This document shows, piece by piece, positions 24,957 to 33,619 of a stretch of DNA of 64,000 nt. Under the pieces are notes generated by a model, which did not search any database, was not told the origin of the DNA, and saw nothing but the letters and a program-made list of their open reading frames with translations. The stretch's first letter is position 1. The number at the start of each line of letters is the position of its first letter. Source of the stretch: Pseudomonadota bacterium (lineage in GTDB: Bacteria; Bdellovibrionota; Bacteriovoracia; Bacteriovoracales; Bacteriovoracaceae). The stretch lies in assembly GCA_027487515.1 (NCBI GenBank), contig JAIYDL010000007.1, positions 124,001-188,000 of the forward strand, in the 5' to 3' direction. A program made the position numbers and the translations under genes.

Positions 24957-25690
24957 TTCGAGTCGCCGCCGTCGGAGATCTTCACTTCGATCGAAAATCC
25001 CAGAACCGACTAGCGGAGCACTTCTTGGGTCTTGAGAGCAAGGCAGATTTATTCTTGTTGGCCGGGGATCTCACGCAGACGGGACACCCGGAAGAGATGC
25101 GCGTCCTCGCCGAGGATCTTCGGACATGCCCCATACCGATCGTCGCCGTTCTCGGCAATCACGACTACCACTCCGATCAAGTGCAGCAGGTGATCCAGAT
25201 CCTAGAGGAAGCCAGAGTCACTGTGCTTGAGGGAAGTGCCATCGTCTTCGAGCTCAAAGGCCAGAGCATTGGAGTCGCCGGGGCCAAAGGCTTCGGCGGA
25301 GGGTTCATCGGGGCGTGCGGGTCTGATTTCGGAGAGCCGGAGATGAAAGCCTTCATGCGCCATTCGAAGAGTAGCGCGAGGAAGTTTGAAACCGCGGTGC
25401 GGGACCTGCACACTGACTACAAGATCGCTCTCCTCCATTACTCCCCGACTGCGCAAACTCTGATTGGTGAGAGGAAAGAGATCTACCCCTTCTTGGGGAG
25501 CTACTCTCTGGCAGAGGCGATTGACTACGGGAAGGCCGACATCTGTTTCCACGGCCACGCCCATGCCGGTGTCGAGCGCGGGGAAACACCAGGAGGGTGT
25601 CCCGTCAGAAACGTTGCTCAACCGGTCATCCGTCACGCCTTCAACATCTACACCCTGGATCGGCCACAGCTCCCAAAACCCATGCCCTGA
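24953..25690 (+). CDS. Calcineurin-like metallophosphoesterase
   Basis: A 245-residue cytoplasmic phosphoesterase. The conserved metal-site blocks are all present: GDLHF, GDLTQ, GNHD, ALLHYSP and FHGHAHAG. The opening MIRVAAVGDLHF is the standard N-terminus, so ATG 24953, which overlaps the previous stop, is the start. The size suits YfcE/ICC-type phosphodiesterases, but the substrate cannot be read. The overlap with the nucleotidyltransferase-BON gene suggests that the two act on one nucleotide-type product, one adding and the other removing a group; this is inference. Confidence 0.9.
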   Translation: MIRVAAVGDLHFDRKSQNRLAEHFLGLESKADLFLLAGDLTQTGHPEEMRVLAEDLRTCPIPIVAVLGNHDYHSDQVQQVIQILEEARVTVLEGSAIVFELKGQSIGVAGAKGFGGGFIGACGSDFGEPEMKAFMRHSKSSARKFETAVRDLHTDYKIALLHYSPTAQTLIGERKEIYPFLGSYSLAEAIDYGKADICFHGHAHAGVERGETPGGCPVRNVAQPVIRHAFNIYTLDRPQLPKPMP

Positions 25691-25892
25691 AATCTAGAGT
25701 CCCCGGCGATCGCTTCACCTCCTTCTATGCTTCGAGGAATAGCGTGGGACGAACCTGGTGGTCGCACTTCTCGTGTCACCGGAGCTGGTTGCCCCTTCCG
25801 TCGGGGGATCGTTGAGAGAAGAAATCTAGTTAAGCAAAATTAAAAAATTCGAACTCCAGCATCTGGTAGTCTTCTAAAGTCGAGGAGGAGAC

Positions 25893-26549
25893 ATGCCAAA
25901 AATTCTGATCGTGGAAAAAGACCCTCAGCTCAAGGAAACCCTAGAACGCAACTTCCTTCAGGTCGGGTATGAAACTGAGCAAGTGGGAACGTTAGCAGAG
26001 GCCCTGCTCCGCATCGCAGACGGCCACTTCGATCTGATGGTTATGGTCATGACCCTCAGAGGCAAAGAGGCTGAGGTCGACCTCTATGTGAAGGCCCGGG
26101 GGAGCGCTGGCACCGTGCCGGTCCTTTTTTTACCCGCGCTCACAAGGGGAGGTCACAGCGCCTCGGAGAAATCACTAGCCTCCCATGGAGTAGACGAGCT
26201 CAGGACGCGAGTGAATGGATTCTTCGAGCGCCTAGAGTCAGAAAAGCAGATGGTGCGCTTCGGGGACCTCTTCATCGACCCGGCCAAACGAGTTGTAACC
26301 CTCATGGGGTCCTTACTAATCCTGGGACGGAAGGAGCTGGAGATCCTGACTCTCCTCGCACGGCGAGCGGGCGACATCGTGACTCGCGATAACATCCTCA
26401 ATAGCCTCTACGATAACCCGGATCGGTATGACCGAACGGTGGACTCCCACATGAGTCACCTTCGGAAGAAGCTCCGAGAGGTCGCAGGCCCTGCGCTTCG
26501 GATCTCTTCCGTCTACGGACTCGGTTATCGTCTAGAGTGGAAGCGGTGA
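25893..26549 (+). CDS. OmpR-type response regulator with pseudo-receiver
   Basis: A 218-residue protein. The C-terminal winged helix is a good OmpR/PhoB DNA-binding domain (ILGRKELEILTLLARRAGDI, DRTVDSHMSHLRKKL, VYGLGYRL). The N-terminal receiver keeps the acidic pocket start (VEKDP) but has Val52 where the phospho-Asp belongs (FDLMVMVMTL). It also lacks the conserved Lys-Pro near its end. No histidine kinase gene is beside it. It probably acts without phosphorylation. An AGGAGGAG site precedes ATG 25893. Its repeat-type binding class fits the 11-bp-period motif at 18229, though no link is shown. Confidence 0.85.
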   Translation: MPKILIVEKDPQLKETLERNFLQVGYETEQVGTLAEALLRIADGHFDLMVMVMTLRGKEAEVDLYVKARGSAGTVPVLFLPALTRGGHSASEKSLASHGVDELRTRVNGFFERLESEKQMVRFGDLFIDPAKRVVTLMGSLLILGRKELEILTLLARRAGDIVTRDNILNSLYDNPDRYDRTVDSHMSHLRKKLREVAGPALRISSVYGLGYRLEWKR

Positions 26550-26732
26550 GTCGTTTTTCTCCAAAGCCTCGACCGGGTAGAAGCGCATGGAGGTTAAACT
26601 CGAAGCTCCTCTGGTAAAAAAGAATGTCCCCCTACTCCACGGCAGGACAAAACAGAAGTAATTTAATTATCCTAAACTATCAATTTCACGAGCCATCTGA
26701 GCAAAACAGGGTCATTTTACTCATTAGGAATA

Positions 26733-26749
26733 CTAATAATAGGTATTAG
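26733..26749. promoter_or_regulatory. Short inverted repeat upstream of HNH nuclease gene
   Basis: CTAATA-ATAGG-TATTAG, a 6-bp palindrome with a 5-bp centre, in an A+T-rich region about 60 bp upstream of the HNH start. It could be an operator. There is no other evidence. Confidence 0.3.
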
Positions 26750-26809
26750 CATCTCTTGACTGAGTCCATGGCCATGAGTATCTTGCGTTCATTCAGAGAA
26801 AGGGGCGAA

Positions 26810-27292
26810 ATGATGAAGACTTTTATTGCGTTGCTTATGATTTCATTCGGGGCCTTGGCACAGAGATACATTGGTGAGTACCCCCTAGGCCCAGTCGCTT
26901 CTTTAACACCGGGTCGCATGTGTGACCGTCCAGACGCTTACCGATACGCTGAGCGAGTCCCTTACTGTAACCGAGATGTGAACCCGATGCTCAAAGAGAT
27001 GATCTTCCGCCAGTACAGAGAATTGGGCTACCGGCTCGATCCGAGCCGGCGCGGCGACTTTAAAATCGATCACTTCGTTCCCCTTTGCGCCGGTGGCAGC
27101 AATGAAGAGGATAACCTCTGGCCTCAGCACATCTCGATCTACACTCAAACAGACGTTCTCGAGAGTCTCGGCTGTGAGAAACTGAAGCTCGGTAAAATCC
27201 GCCACGCCCAACTTGTTCAACTGATTGTTGCTGCGAAGAGAGACCTCAACCTTCTCCCTCGGACTCTGTCTTACCTGAGTAGCCTTCGCTAG
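26810..27292 (+). CDS. Secreted HNH endonuclease
   Basis: A 160-residue protein with a signal peptide (MKTFIALLMISFGALAQ). Residues in the C-terminal half form an HNH motif: KIDHFVPLCAGGSNEEDN then LWPQ, with the DH, the Asn of DNLW and a conserved Gln. Three or more Cys pairs (CDRP, YCNRD, GCEK) suggest disulfides after export. Adjacent ATGs at 26810 and 26813 are both possible; the preceding AAAGGGG supports them. The likely role is degrading extracellular or periplasmic DNA for nutrients, inferred from the signal peptide. Confidence 0.83.
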   Translation: MMKTFIALLMISFGALAQRYIGEYPLGPVASLTPGRMCDRPDAYRYAERVPYCNRDVNPMLKEMIFRQYRELGYRLDPSRRGDFKIDHFVPLCAGGSNEEDNLWPQHISIYTQTDVLESLGCEKLKLGKIRHAQLVQLIVAAKRDLNLLPRTLSYLSSLR

Positions 27293-27346
27293 GAAGCTCC
27301 TCAACCTCATTCACAGATCCGAGAGGGCCAGTGTGAATCCTGAGTC

Positions 27347-27375
27347 AAAAAAAAGGGGGCCTTGGGTGGTCCCCC
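27347..27375 (-). terminator. Rho-independent terminator of egtBD operon
   Basis: Read on the minus strand, GGGGGACC pairs with GGCCCCC (one bulge) around a short loop, followed by eight T residues. It lies about 50 bp beyond the egtD stop. Confidence 0.7.
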
Positions 27376-27424
27376 TCCTCTTCATCCTTGATCGGATCAA
27401 ATCGTCGCCGTCCTTGGCCTCTTT

Positions 27425-28435
27425 TTAAAAAACTGTCATTTGAGAAGAGCGATCTCTTGAGCCTCCATCTCCCTGGCACAGGTAGTAGACACTGAAAAGT
27501 TTCTCCGAGTCCGTCCAGGAATGGTTCAAGATGAATCCCGCTTTGGCGGCGAGGGCGACAAAATCTCCGGGGGCATATTTATAGGAGCATTCGGTGTGGA
27601 TCGTTTCTCCTTCCTGGAAAGAGAAGGGAGTTCCGCAGACCCGAACGACTTGGGTGATCTCGCTCCGGAGGTGCATCTCGACTCTGGCGAGAGCATCGTT
27701 GTAGATCACCTGGTGCGAGAAAGTTTGCGGCTTGAAATCCGCTCCCACCTCGCGATTGAGCCGCTGGAGAAGATTGAGATTGAAGGCGGCCGTGACTCCC
27801 GCTTCATCGTCGTAAGCGCGCAAGAAGTGTTCCCTCGGCTTGCGTCGATCAACCCCAATGAGAAGGCCTCCCCCGGGACCGACGAGGTTTCCGAAGTGCG
27901 TGAGTAACCGGACGGCGTCGGGGGGATGAAAATTTCCAATCGTTGACCCTGGAAAAAAAATCACTCTCCGAGAAGGTCGGACGTCGTGAAGCTCGGGCAG
28001 CTGAATCGGCTGCGTAAAATCAGCACAGATGGGTAGGACCCGAAGCTCCGGGTCCATTGCCTGCAGCTGTTGGGTGGAGAGACGAAGCATGGCCGCAGAG
28101 ATTTCGATCGGAACGTAGGCAGCGATCTCGAGGTGAGGCCTGAGGAGGCGCAACTTCGTCGGACTTCCGCTCCCGGGCTCGATCAGGAGACAGCGGCCCT
28201 TAAGCGCCTCACCGATCTCGGCACCGAAAGACCTGAGGATGGAACACTCGGTTCGAGTGGGGTAATACTCCGGGACGTCGCAGATCAACTCGAAGAGCTC
28301 AGAGCCTCGCCGGTCGTAGAGAAACTTCGAGTCGATCATTTTCTGCGGCCGAGACAGCCCGGTCAGCACGTCGCGGTGGAAGCGATCTGGACTCGGGGCC
28401 AGGTCGATGGAGTCAAAGCTCATCTCAGTTCTCAT
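27425..28435 (-). CDS. egtD: L-histidine N-alpha-methyltransferase, EgtD
   Basis: SAM-dependent enzyme that trimethylates histidine to hercynine, the first step of ergothioneine synthesis. It shows the family signatures YDRRGSELFELICDVPEYYPTRTE (in part), the SAM loop LIEPGSGSPTK, VIFFPGSTIGNF, and LLIGVDRRKP. The C-terminal HTECSYKY matches the substrate-binding Glu region. The 336-residue length is typical. It lies 13 bp after egtB on the same strand, so the two form an operon. Confidence 0.93.
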   Translation of the reverse strand: MRTEMSFDSIDLAPSPDRFHRDVLTGLSRPQKMIDSKFLYDRRGSELFELICDVPEYYPTRTECSILRSFGAEIGEALKGRCLLIEPGSGSPTKLRLLRPHLEIAAYVPIEISAAMLRLSTQQLQAMDPELRVLPICADFTQPIQLPELHDVRPSRRVIFFPGSTIGNFHPPDAVRLLTHFGNLVGPGGGLLIGVDRRKPREHFLRAYDDEAGVTAAFNLNLLQRLNREVGADFKPQTFSHQVIYNDALARVEMHLRSEITQVVRVCGTPFSFQEGETIHTECSYKYAPGDFVALAAKAGFILNHSWTDSEKLFSVYYLCQGDGGSRDRSSQMTVF

Positions 28436-28448
28436 GTTGGGTCCTCGT

Positions 28449-29789
28449 TTACACTAAGTCCTTCGCCAGGCGGATGCCGGCGAACTGCCAGCGCATGTGG
28501 GGGTAAAAAAAGTTTCGGTACGTGGGCCGGTAGTGGGACCGGGGTGTGAGAGAGCTCCCACCTCGAACCACGAATTGATTCACGGTGAATTTCTCGTTGT
28601 ATTCGCCGAGACCTTGGCGATGCTCTTCGAACCGAGGGTAGGGCCGGTAGGCACTTTGAGTCCACTCCCAAACGGTACCGTGAATCTGCGAGAAGAGGTC
28701 ATCGCTCAACCGAGGGGGTGCCGGATCAAGGTCCCCGTCACCGAGGAAGGTCCCCGTGATCGGTCTCTGGGTCGCGGCCAGTTCCCACTCAAACTCGGTC
28801 GGAAGCCGCGCTCCTCGCCACCGAGCGAAAGCGGCGGCTTCGTAAAAGCTGACGTGCACCACCGGTGCGCTGAGATCGAGCGGGACCATGCCACTGAACG
28901 TAAAGCAGCTCCACTGGCGCTGGTCTCGTTCCCAGTAAAGCGGGGCCTCCCACTTTTCTTGGGACTTAAAGTCCCAGCCATCGGAGGACCAAAGGAGTGG
29001 ATTCGCATACCCACCGGCGTCGATGAACTCTAGGAACTCCAGATTGGTCACAAGGTGGGCCGAGAGCATACACGACTCAACCCATTGGCGGTGCCGGTCG
29101 CGCTCGTTATCGAACGCAAACTCCCCGGAGTCTTTTGCGACGCCCACTTCGATGAGGCCCGACGGAAGATGATGCCAAACCGGCGGACGGGGTCGGTGCT
29201 CTCCGTGAGAGTGATTCAGACGGTAACAGGGTCTGAGCGGATTTTCATAGAAGTTCCGCTTGAGATCCATGAGTAGAAGCTCCTGGTGCTGTTGTTCATG
29301 GTTAAGCCCAAGTTCAAGGACGCCCAGAGAATCCTGAAACCCAGCTTCCGACAAAGACCCGAGCTCCTCGAGGACTCGTTCCGTGACCGTTTGGCGGTAA
29401 ACGAAGATTTCCCCGGTGGTGGGCCTCGAAAGGACATTCCGCTTCGAGTGCGGCAGGAAGGGTCCTTCCCGACGGTAGTAAGAATTGAAGAGGTAGTGGT
29501 ACTCGGCCTTGACCGGAACGTAGTCGGTCCGGAGCCGCCGGAGAAGAAAAACTTCAAAGAACCAAGTCGTGTGCGCAAGGTGCCACTTGACCGGACTCGT
29601 TTCCTCGGTGGCGGAAACCAAAAAATCTTCCGCCAGGAGCGGCAGCGTGAGCTCCTCGGTGACCTTCCGAACCGTCGCGAACCTATCGAGCAGCGCTCTC
29701 TCCGTGGAGAACTCGGCTCTCACCAGCTGACCCATGGGCCTCCGTTTACTCACATCAGAAGACGTCCAACGTGAAAGATAAAAACTCAT
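28449..29789 (-). CDS. egtB: Hercynine sulfoxide synthase, EgtB
   Basis: Non-haem iron enzyme that joins hercynine to a thiol with O2. It has a DinB-like N-terminal domain with iron-ligand histidines in WHLAHTTWFFE and NHEQQHQ, and a C-terminal formylglycine-generating-enzyme-type sulfatase-modifying domain ending VRGGSSLTPRSHYRPTYR and YPHMRWQFAGIRLA. Its 446 residues are the usual size. The gene is first of egtB-egtD. No egtA, egtC or egtE is nearby, so the organism may use cysteine directly or borrow a lyase encoded elsewhere. The start could also be Met19. Confidence 0.93.
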   Translation of the reverse strand: MSFYLSRWTSSDVSKRRPMGQLVRAEFSTERALLDRFATVRKVTEELTLPLLAEDFLVSATEETSPVKWHLAHTTWFFEVFLLRRLRTDYVPVKAEYHYLFNSYYRREGPFLPHSKRNVLSRPTTGEIFVYRQTVTERVLEELGSLSEAGFQDSLGVLELGLNHEQQHQELLLMDLKRNFYENPLRPCYRLNHSHGEHRPRPPVWHHLPSGLIEVGVAKDSGEFAFDNERDRHRQWVESCMLSAHLVTNLEFLEFIDAGGYANPLLWSSDGWDFKSQEKWEAPLYWERDQRQWSCFTFSGMVPLDLSAPVVHVSFYEAAAFARWRGARLPTEFEWELAATQRPITGTFLGDGDLDPAPPRLSDDLFSQIHGTVWEWTQSAYRPYPRFEEHRQGLGEYNEKFTVNQFVVRGGSSLTPRSHYRPTYRNFFYPHMRWQFAGIRLAKDLV

Positions 29790-30052
29790 CTGAGACGTGT
29801 CGCCGTCTCAGAGTTTCTCCAATCTATGTCCGCTCACCCCTTTGATCACCGAGCGACCGGCCACCGCGTTCCGCTGCATTCACGACGGCGCCGTGACGGA
29901 GAGAACCGGTCTTGTAATTGCTACCGGCCTCGGAGGCGTCAGGAATCCTGCGCCGGGACTGCGCGAAGACCAAACCCCTTAAGGCCAGGCGCGGTTTGCT
30001 TGGGACCCAGGGCCGTGGGAGGATTCCTCAAGCCGAACCGGGAGGTTCTTCC

Positions 30053-30526
30053 ATGCGCCCTCAACGAATTGTGATCGCTGTTCCCCTCGAAGAGTCTCAA
30101 CTGGTACCATTTTATGAGTGGGGAAGAACGTTCGATTTCACTCACGTGGAAGCCGTCCATCTCCTCCACGTGGTCCAGAAAAACCTCACCCCTCTTGAGT
30201 TCGGCCTCGTCGAATCTCCCGATGAGTTCGCGTATCTAGAGATGGTTCCGGACCTCGAGAAGTTCTTGCGCCGCCAGGGAGAGAAGATCATTCCCGCGGA
30301 CTATGCGGGAGCGATCACTTATGAGGTCCATGGTGCCTTTAATCCGGAGGAGAGGGTCTCCGAAATTGTGCATCAGCTGAGGGCCACGCTGATCGTTGTG
30401 GCGACTCGAGGGAAACACGGATGGGACGGCTTCCTGCATAACTCCTTTACCGATTTCATGGTCAAGTACTCGCCGTGTGATGTCTTCGTCGTGAGACCTC
30501 CCCTGGAGCAAGGCAGAACCCCCTGA
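30053..30526 (+). CDS. Universal stress protein (UspA) family
   Basis: A 157-residue alpha/beta protein. It begins IVIAVPLEES and ends VVATRGKHGWDGFLHNSF then SPCDVFVVRPP, the Usp C-terminal ATP-loop layout (G-x2-G-x-n), although the final G(S/T) is not perfect. ATG 30053 follows GGGAGG; the longer open frame from 29918 has no ribosome site. It stands alone between the divergent egtB promoter and the protease gene. Function in stress response is a family inference. Confidence 0.8.
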   Translation: MRPQRIVIAVPLEESQLVPFYEWGRTFDFTHVEAVHLLHVVQKNLTPLEFGLVESPDEFAYLEMVPDLEKFLRRQGEKIIPADYAGAITYEVHGAFNPEERVSEIVHQLRATLIVVATRGKHGWDGFLHNSFTDFMVKYSPCDVFVVRPPLEQGRTP

Positions 30527-30657
30527 CCTCAATCCCGCCCGCTCAAGCATTTCAGGAGATTGCCCTGCGAAGGTCAGTGTATCCGTCAGTTCTCATCAAC
30601 TTCCAACCACCTACAGTTTAGAGCTCAGAAAGCCGATAGAATCCTTAGGAGATTCTT

Positions 30658-32880
30658 ATGCGGTCTGGGTTAGCGCTGATCCTTCTTCTTCCGCTTTTTG
30701 CGTGCATCAAAGAGGAAGCTAAAATTGCTGGAGGCAACGCGAGCGGAGACACCTCTGGTGGCGGGTCCGGAGAAACGAGCTCCGTCTCGGGAACAGATCC
30801 CTTGGCGGCTGAGGCATGGCACCTCCGCAACACCGGCTCCAACAAGGGGTATAGCCAGTCCGCGGGCCTCTCCGGCGAAGACCTCGACGTGCGGTACGTG
30901 CATGAGACCCTGAACATTCGGGGCCGCAACGTTCGGATTGCGATCTCCGATTCTGGGACCCAGATCGATCACCCCGACTTAACGGGGAATTCCCTGGCCC
31001 TGGCCTATCACAGGAACTACACCTTCGCGCCACTTGAAACGAGCCCCGGGAACTACGAGGCGAACCCAGACTGGCACGGGAAAAGCCCTCTTCCGGCGCT
31101 CTACGATGCAGAAGAAGCCCACGGCACCGCTGTCGCAGGCCTCGCCTCTGCGGTCGGCTGGAACTCCATCGGCTCCCGCGGTGTAGCACCGGGGTCAAAG
31201 TTCGGGGCCTTTCGCTTCATTTTCAACTACCCGTCGACGGAAACCAGTGGCTCATTCCTCGCTCGAGAAATTGACCAAATGCTCGGTGACTTCCACATCT
31301 TTAACTACAGCTATGGCCCGGCCTCGTCCCATCGGTTCATCGAGGAAGACGACCTCATCTTCGAGACTCTCTCGTATGGTGTCAGCGAACAACGCGATGA
31401 GCTTGGATCAATCTACATCCAGTCAGCGGGCAACTCCTTCTCCGGATCATACCGAGATGCCTCGGTGGACCCAGACTCTGTGGTGACGGGCAATGACCCG
31501 ATCTACTTTGACGGAAATGCGAACGCCCATGAAACGCTCGTCACTCCCTATAAAATCGTGGTGGGTGCGACCAATGCCCTCGGGGTGAGATCGAGCTATT
31601 CCACTCCCGGCAGTAACCTCTGGGTCTCGGCCCCGGGGGGAGAGTTCGGAATAACCACACCGGCCATGATCTCGACCGACATCCAGGGTTGCAACGCGGG
31701 GATGAGTTTCCGGAACGTCAACTACCCGACCCTCTTTAACTACGGCAACTCGAGCATAAACCTCCAGTGCGATTACACCAACCTCATGAACGGCACCTCC
31801 TCCGCCGCTCCCGTGACTGCGGGTGTGGTGGCCCTCATGCTCGAGGCCAACCCCGCGCTCACCTGGCGGGACGTGAAGCACATCTTGGCCATCACCTCAG
31901 AAAAAATTGACGGCCCGAATTCGCTCCAGGACCCAACGGACTACGTGGACGATCCGATCCTCAACACCCTCGATCACCCTCGGGACCAAGATGTCTCCGG
32001 CCACACCTATGACTACAAATGGGTCCTGAACGGGGCCGGACACCTCTTCTCGAACTGGTACGGATTCGGGCGCGTGAACGCGGCCAACGCCGTGGTGGTT
32101 GCTCAGTCCTATGACCTTGGCTCTCTCGGGACGTTTGAGCAAACCCTGAACTCGGTTGGAACCTGGTACTATGACTCCGGAACGATCAACCTCTCGGTGG
32201 ATGAACAAGACGGCACGACCGGGGCCGAGGTATCCGAAAGTCGGATCTGGGTTGGCCACAACTACGAAGTTGAATACGCTCAGATCGAACTGGTCACTGA
32301 CCACCCGTTTCCCGGCGACCTCGCGGTGATACTCGAGTCCCCCTCCGGGACCGAATCGCGCCTCCTCACCGCCAACAGCATGCTCCTTCTTTGGAACGCT
32401 TCTCGCTCTTCAGTCACTATCCCGCTGGGATCGAGTGCCTTCTACGAAGAGCTCTCGGAGGGCCACTGGACGTTGAGAGTCCTCGATGGAAGCGACGCCC
32501 GTGGGGCCGGGACCATTATCTCCTGGAAGCTCTTGATCAGCGGTCACCGCCCGGTGGCCGAGCGCGCGTACCCGTACCCACCCACATCCATCATCCTCTC
32601 ATCTGTTCCCGCGTCGGACCTGACCGTGACTCCGGTGTTTTCCTTCACTCCAGCGACGACATCGAGTGTGACCTATCAAGCTTCAATCACGACCATGAGC
32701 GGGCTCACGGAAGTGACAATCCTTAACTGGACGTCCATCGGCTCCAGCACGGTGAGCCGACAACTCTCGGGTCTCTCCCTCTCCGGTGATACGACGTACT
32801 ACCTGAAGCTCCGGAGTGTGAACGGTCTCGGCCGGGTCTCGAGCACGCAGCTCGTTGAGTGGAGGACCCCGAACATATGA
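30658..32880 (+). CDS. Kexin-like subtilase lipoprotein with P-domain
   Basis: A 740-residue exported serine protease of the S8 family. The leader ends in LFAC (lipobox, Cys17), so it is likely outer-membrane anchored. The catalytic triad is present: Asp in AISDSGTQIDHPDL, His in HGTAVAGLAS, and Ser in NGTSSAAPVTAGVVAL. The mature sequence begins only about 40 residues after the leader, so there is no room for an I9 propeptide. A proprotein-convertase P-domain follows (IWVGHNYEVEYAQIELVTDH region to SEGHWTLRVLDG), then a C-terminal fibronectin-III-like region. It is coupled to the next gene by ATGA. Confidence 0.9.
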   Translation: MRSGLALILLLPLFACIKEEAKIAGGNASGDTSGGGSGETSSVSGTDPLAAEAWHLRNTGSNKGYSQSAGLSGEDLDVRYVHETLNIRGRNVRIAISDSGTQIDHPDLTGNSLALAYHRNYTFAPLETSPGNYEANPDWHGKSPLPALYDAEEAHGTAVAGLASAVGWNSIGSRGVAPGSKFGAFRFIFNYPSTETSGSFLAREIDQMLGDFHIFNYSYGPASSHRFIEEDDLIFETLSYGVSEQRDELGSIYIQSAGNSFSGSYRDASVDPDSVVTGNDPIYFDGNANAHETLVTPYKIVVGATNALGVRSSYSTPGSNLWVSAPGGEFGITTPAMISTDIQGCNAGMSFRNVNYPTLFNYGNSSINLQCDYTNLMNGTSSAAPVTAGVVALMLEANPALTWRDVKHILAITSEKIDGPNSLQDPTDYVDDPILNTLDHPRDQDVSGHTYDYKWVLNGAGHLFSNWYGFGRVNAANAVVVAQSYDLGSLGTFEQTLNSVGTWYYDSGTINLSVDEQDGTTGAEVSESRIWVGHNYEVEYAQIELVTDHPFPGDLAVILESPSGTESRLLTANSMLLLWNASRSSVTIPLGSSAFYEELSEGHWTLRVLDGSDARGAGTIISWKLLISGHRPVAERAYPYPPTSIILSSVPASDLTVTPVFSFTPATTSSVTYQASITTMSGLTEVTILNWTSIGSSTVSRQLSGLSLSGDTTYYLKLRSVNGLGRVSSTQLVEWRTPNI

Positions 32881-33530
32881 ACTGGCGCAAAAGTTTTTAC
32901 CTCTCGTTCATCCCCCTCTTTGCTTTCCTGGCATTCCTTCTCTATGAAAAGCCTCAGGGACCTGAACGGAGTGGTGTCCGGACCCTCGCCTCCCTCCCGG
33001 GACAGAATCGCAGCAAGATCCGGAAAAAAATCAACCCTCGCGTCGAGGCTGCGGTTAGAGGTCGCAAAAACCAAGACCCCTACCTCCGGAACAGAATCCC
33101 ACAGAGCGTGGAAGTGGGCCTGGTTCGGAATCCGTCCGTGAAGGTGACCAAGGGCCATGAACTCCTCCGGGATGTGGCCGCGACACCTCAGAAAGATTAC
33201 CGCCCCGAGATGGGAGAGATCCTGAAAGAAAGTGACGGCATGGTTTACTTCCGTGCGCCCCAGGACCACCGCTACACGCCCGTGGCCATTTCTCGGAGGA
33301 CCGGTGCCCTCTTCCCGGTCTCTCAAGTGCTCCACGTGAGAGGAGCGACCCCGAGTGTGAGAGAGTCACTCCTGCGTCAGGGGTATACTCAGTATTATTA
33401 CCAGGCGCCGCTCAAGCTCCTCTCGGTGAAATCAAAAAGCGGTCAGGTTCTGTCTGCCTACAACGAACTGGCCCAGAAGGGTCTTAAAGTAGAACTCGAG
33501 GTTCTCAAGCCCACGGACCGTAACTTTTAG
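32877..33530 (+). CDS. Unknown protein coupled to kexin-like protease (possible external chaperone)
   Basis: A 217-residue protein with one N-terminal hydrophobic helix (residues 8-23, [18 protein letters not shown]), then an alpha/beta region with no family I recognise. The ATG overlaps the protease stop, so expression is coupled. Aeromonas sobria serine protease, also kexin-like and without a propeptide, needs a separate chaperone (ORF2) encoded right beside it. The same arrangement here makes a maturation chaperone or inhibitor plausible. Sequence similarity to ORF2 cannot be judged by eye. Confidence 0.65.
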   Translation: MNWRKSFYLSFIPLFAFLAFLLYEKPQGPERSGVRTLASLPGQNRSKIRKKINPRVEAAVRGRKNQDPYLRNRIPQSVEVGLVRNPSVKVTKGHELLRDVAATPQKDYRPEMGEILKESDGMVYFRAPQDHRYTPVAISRRTGALFPVSQVLHVRGATPSVRESLLRQGYTQYYYQAPLKLLSVKSKSGQVLSAYNELAQKGLKVELEVLKPTDRNF

Positions 33531-33619
33531 CACATCCGCGCACTGCATTCTCTCGACAAAGCCGGCCTTTTTACCCAAAATATGAACACATTCCTTCAAC
33601 TACTCCGCTGGAGAATTTT

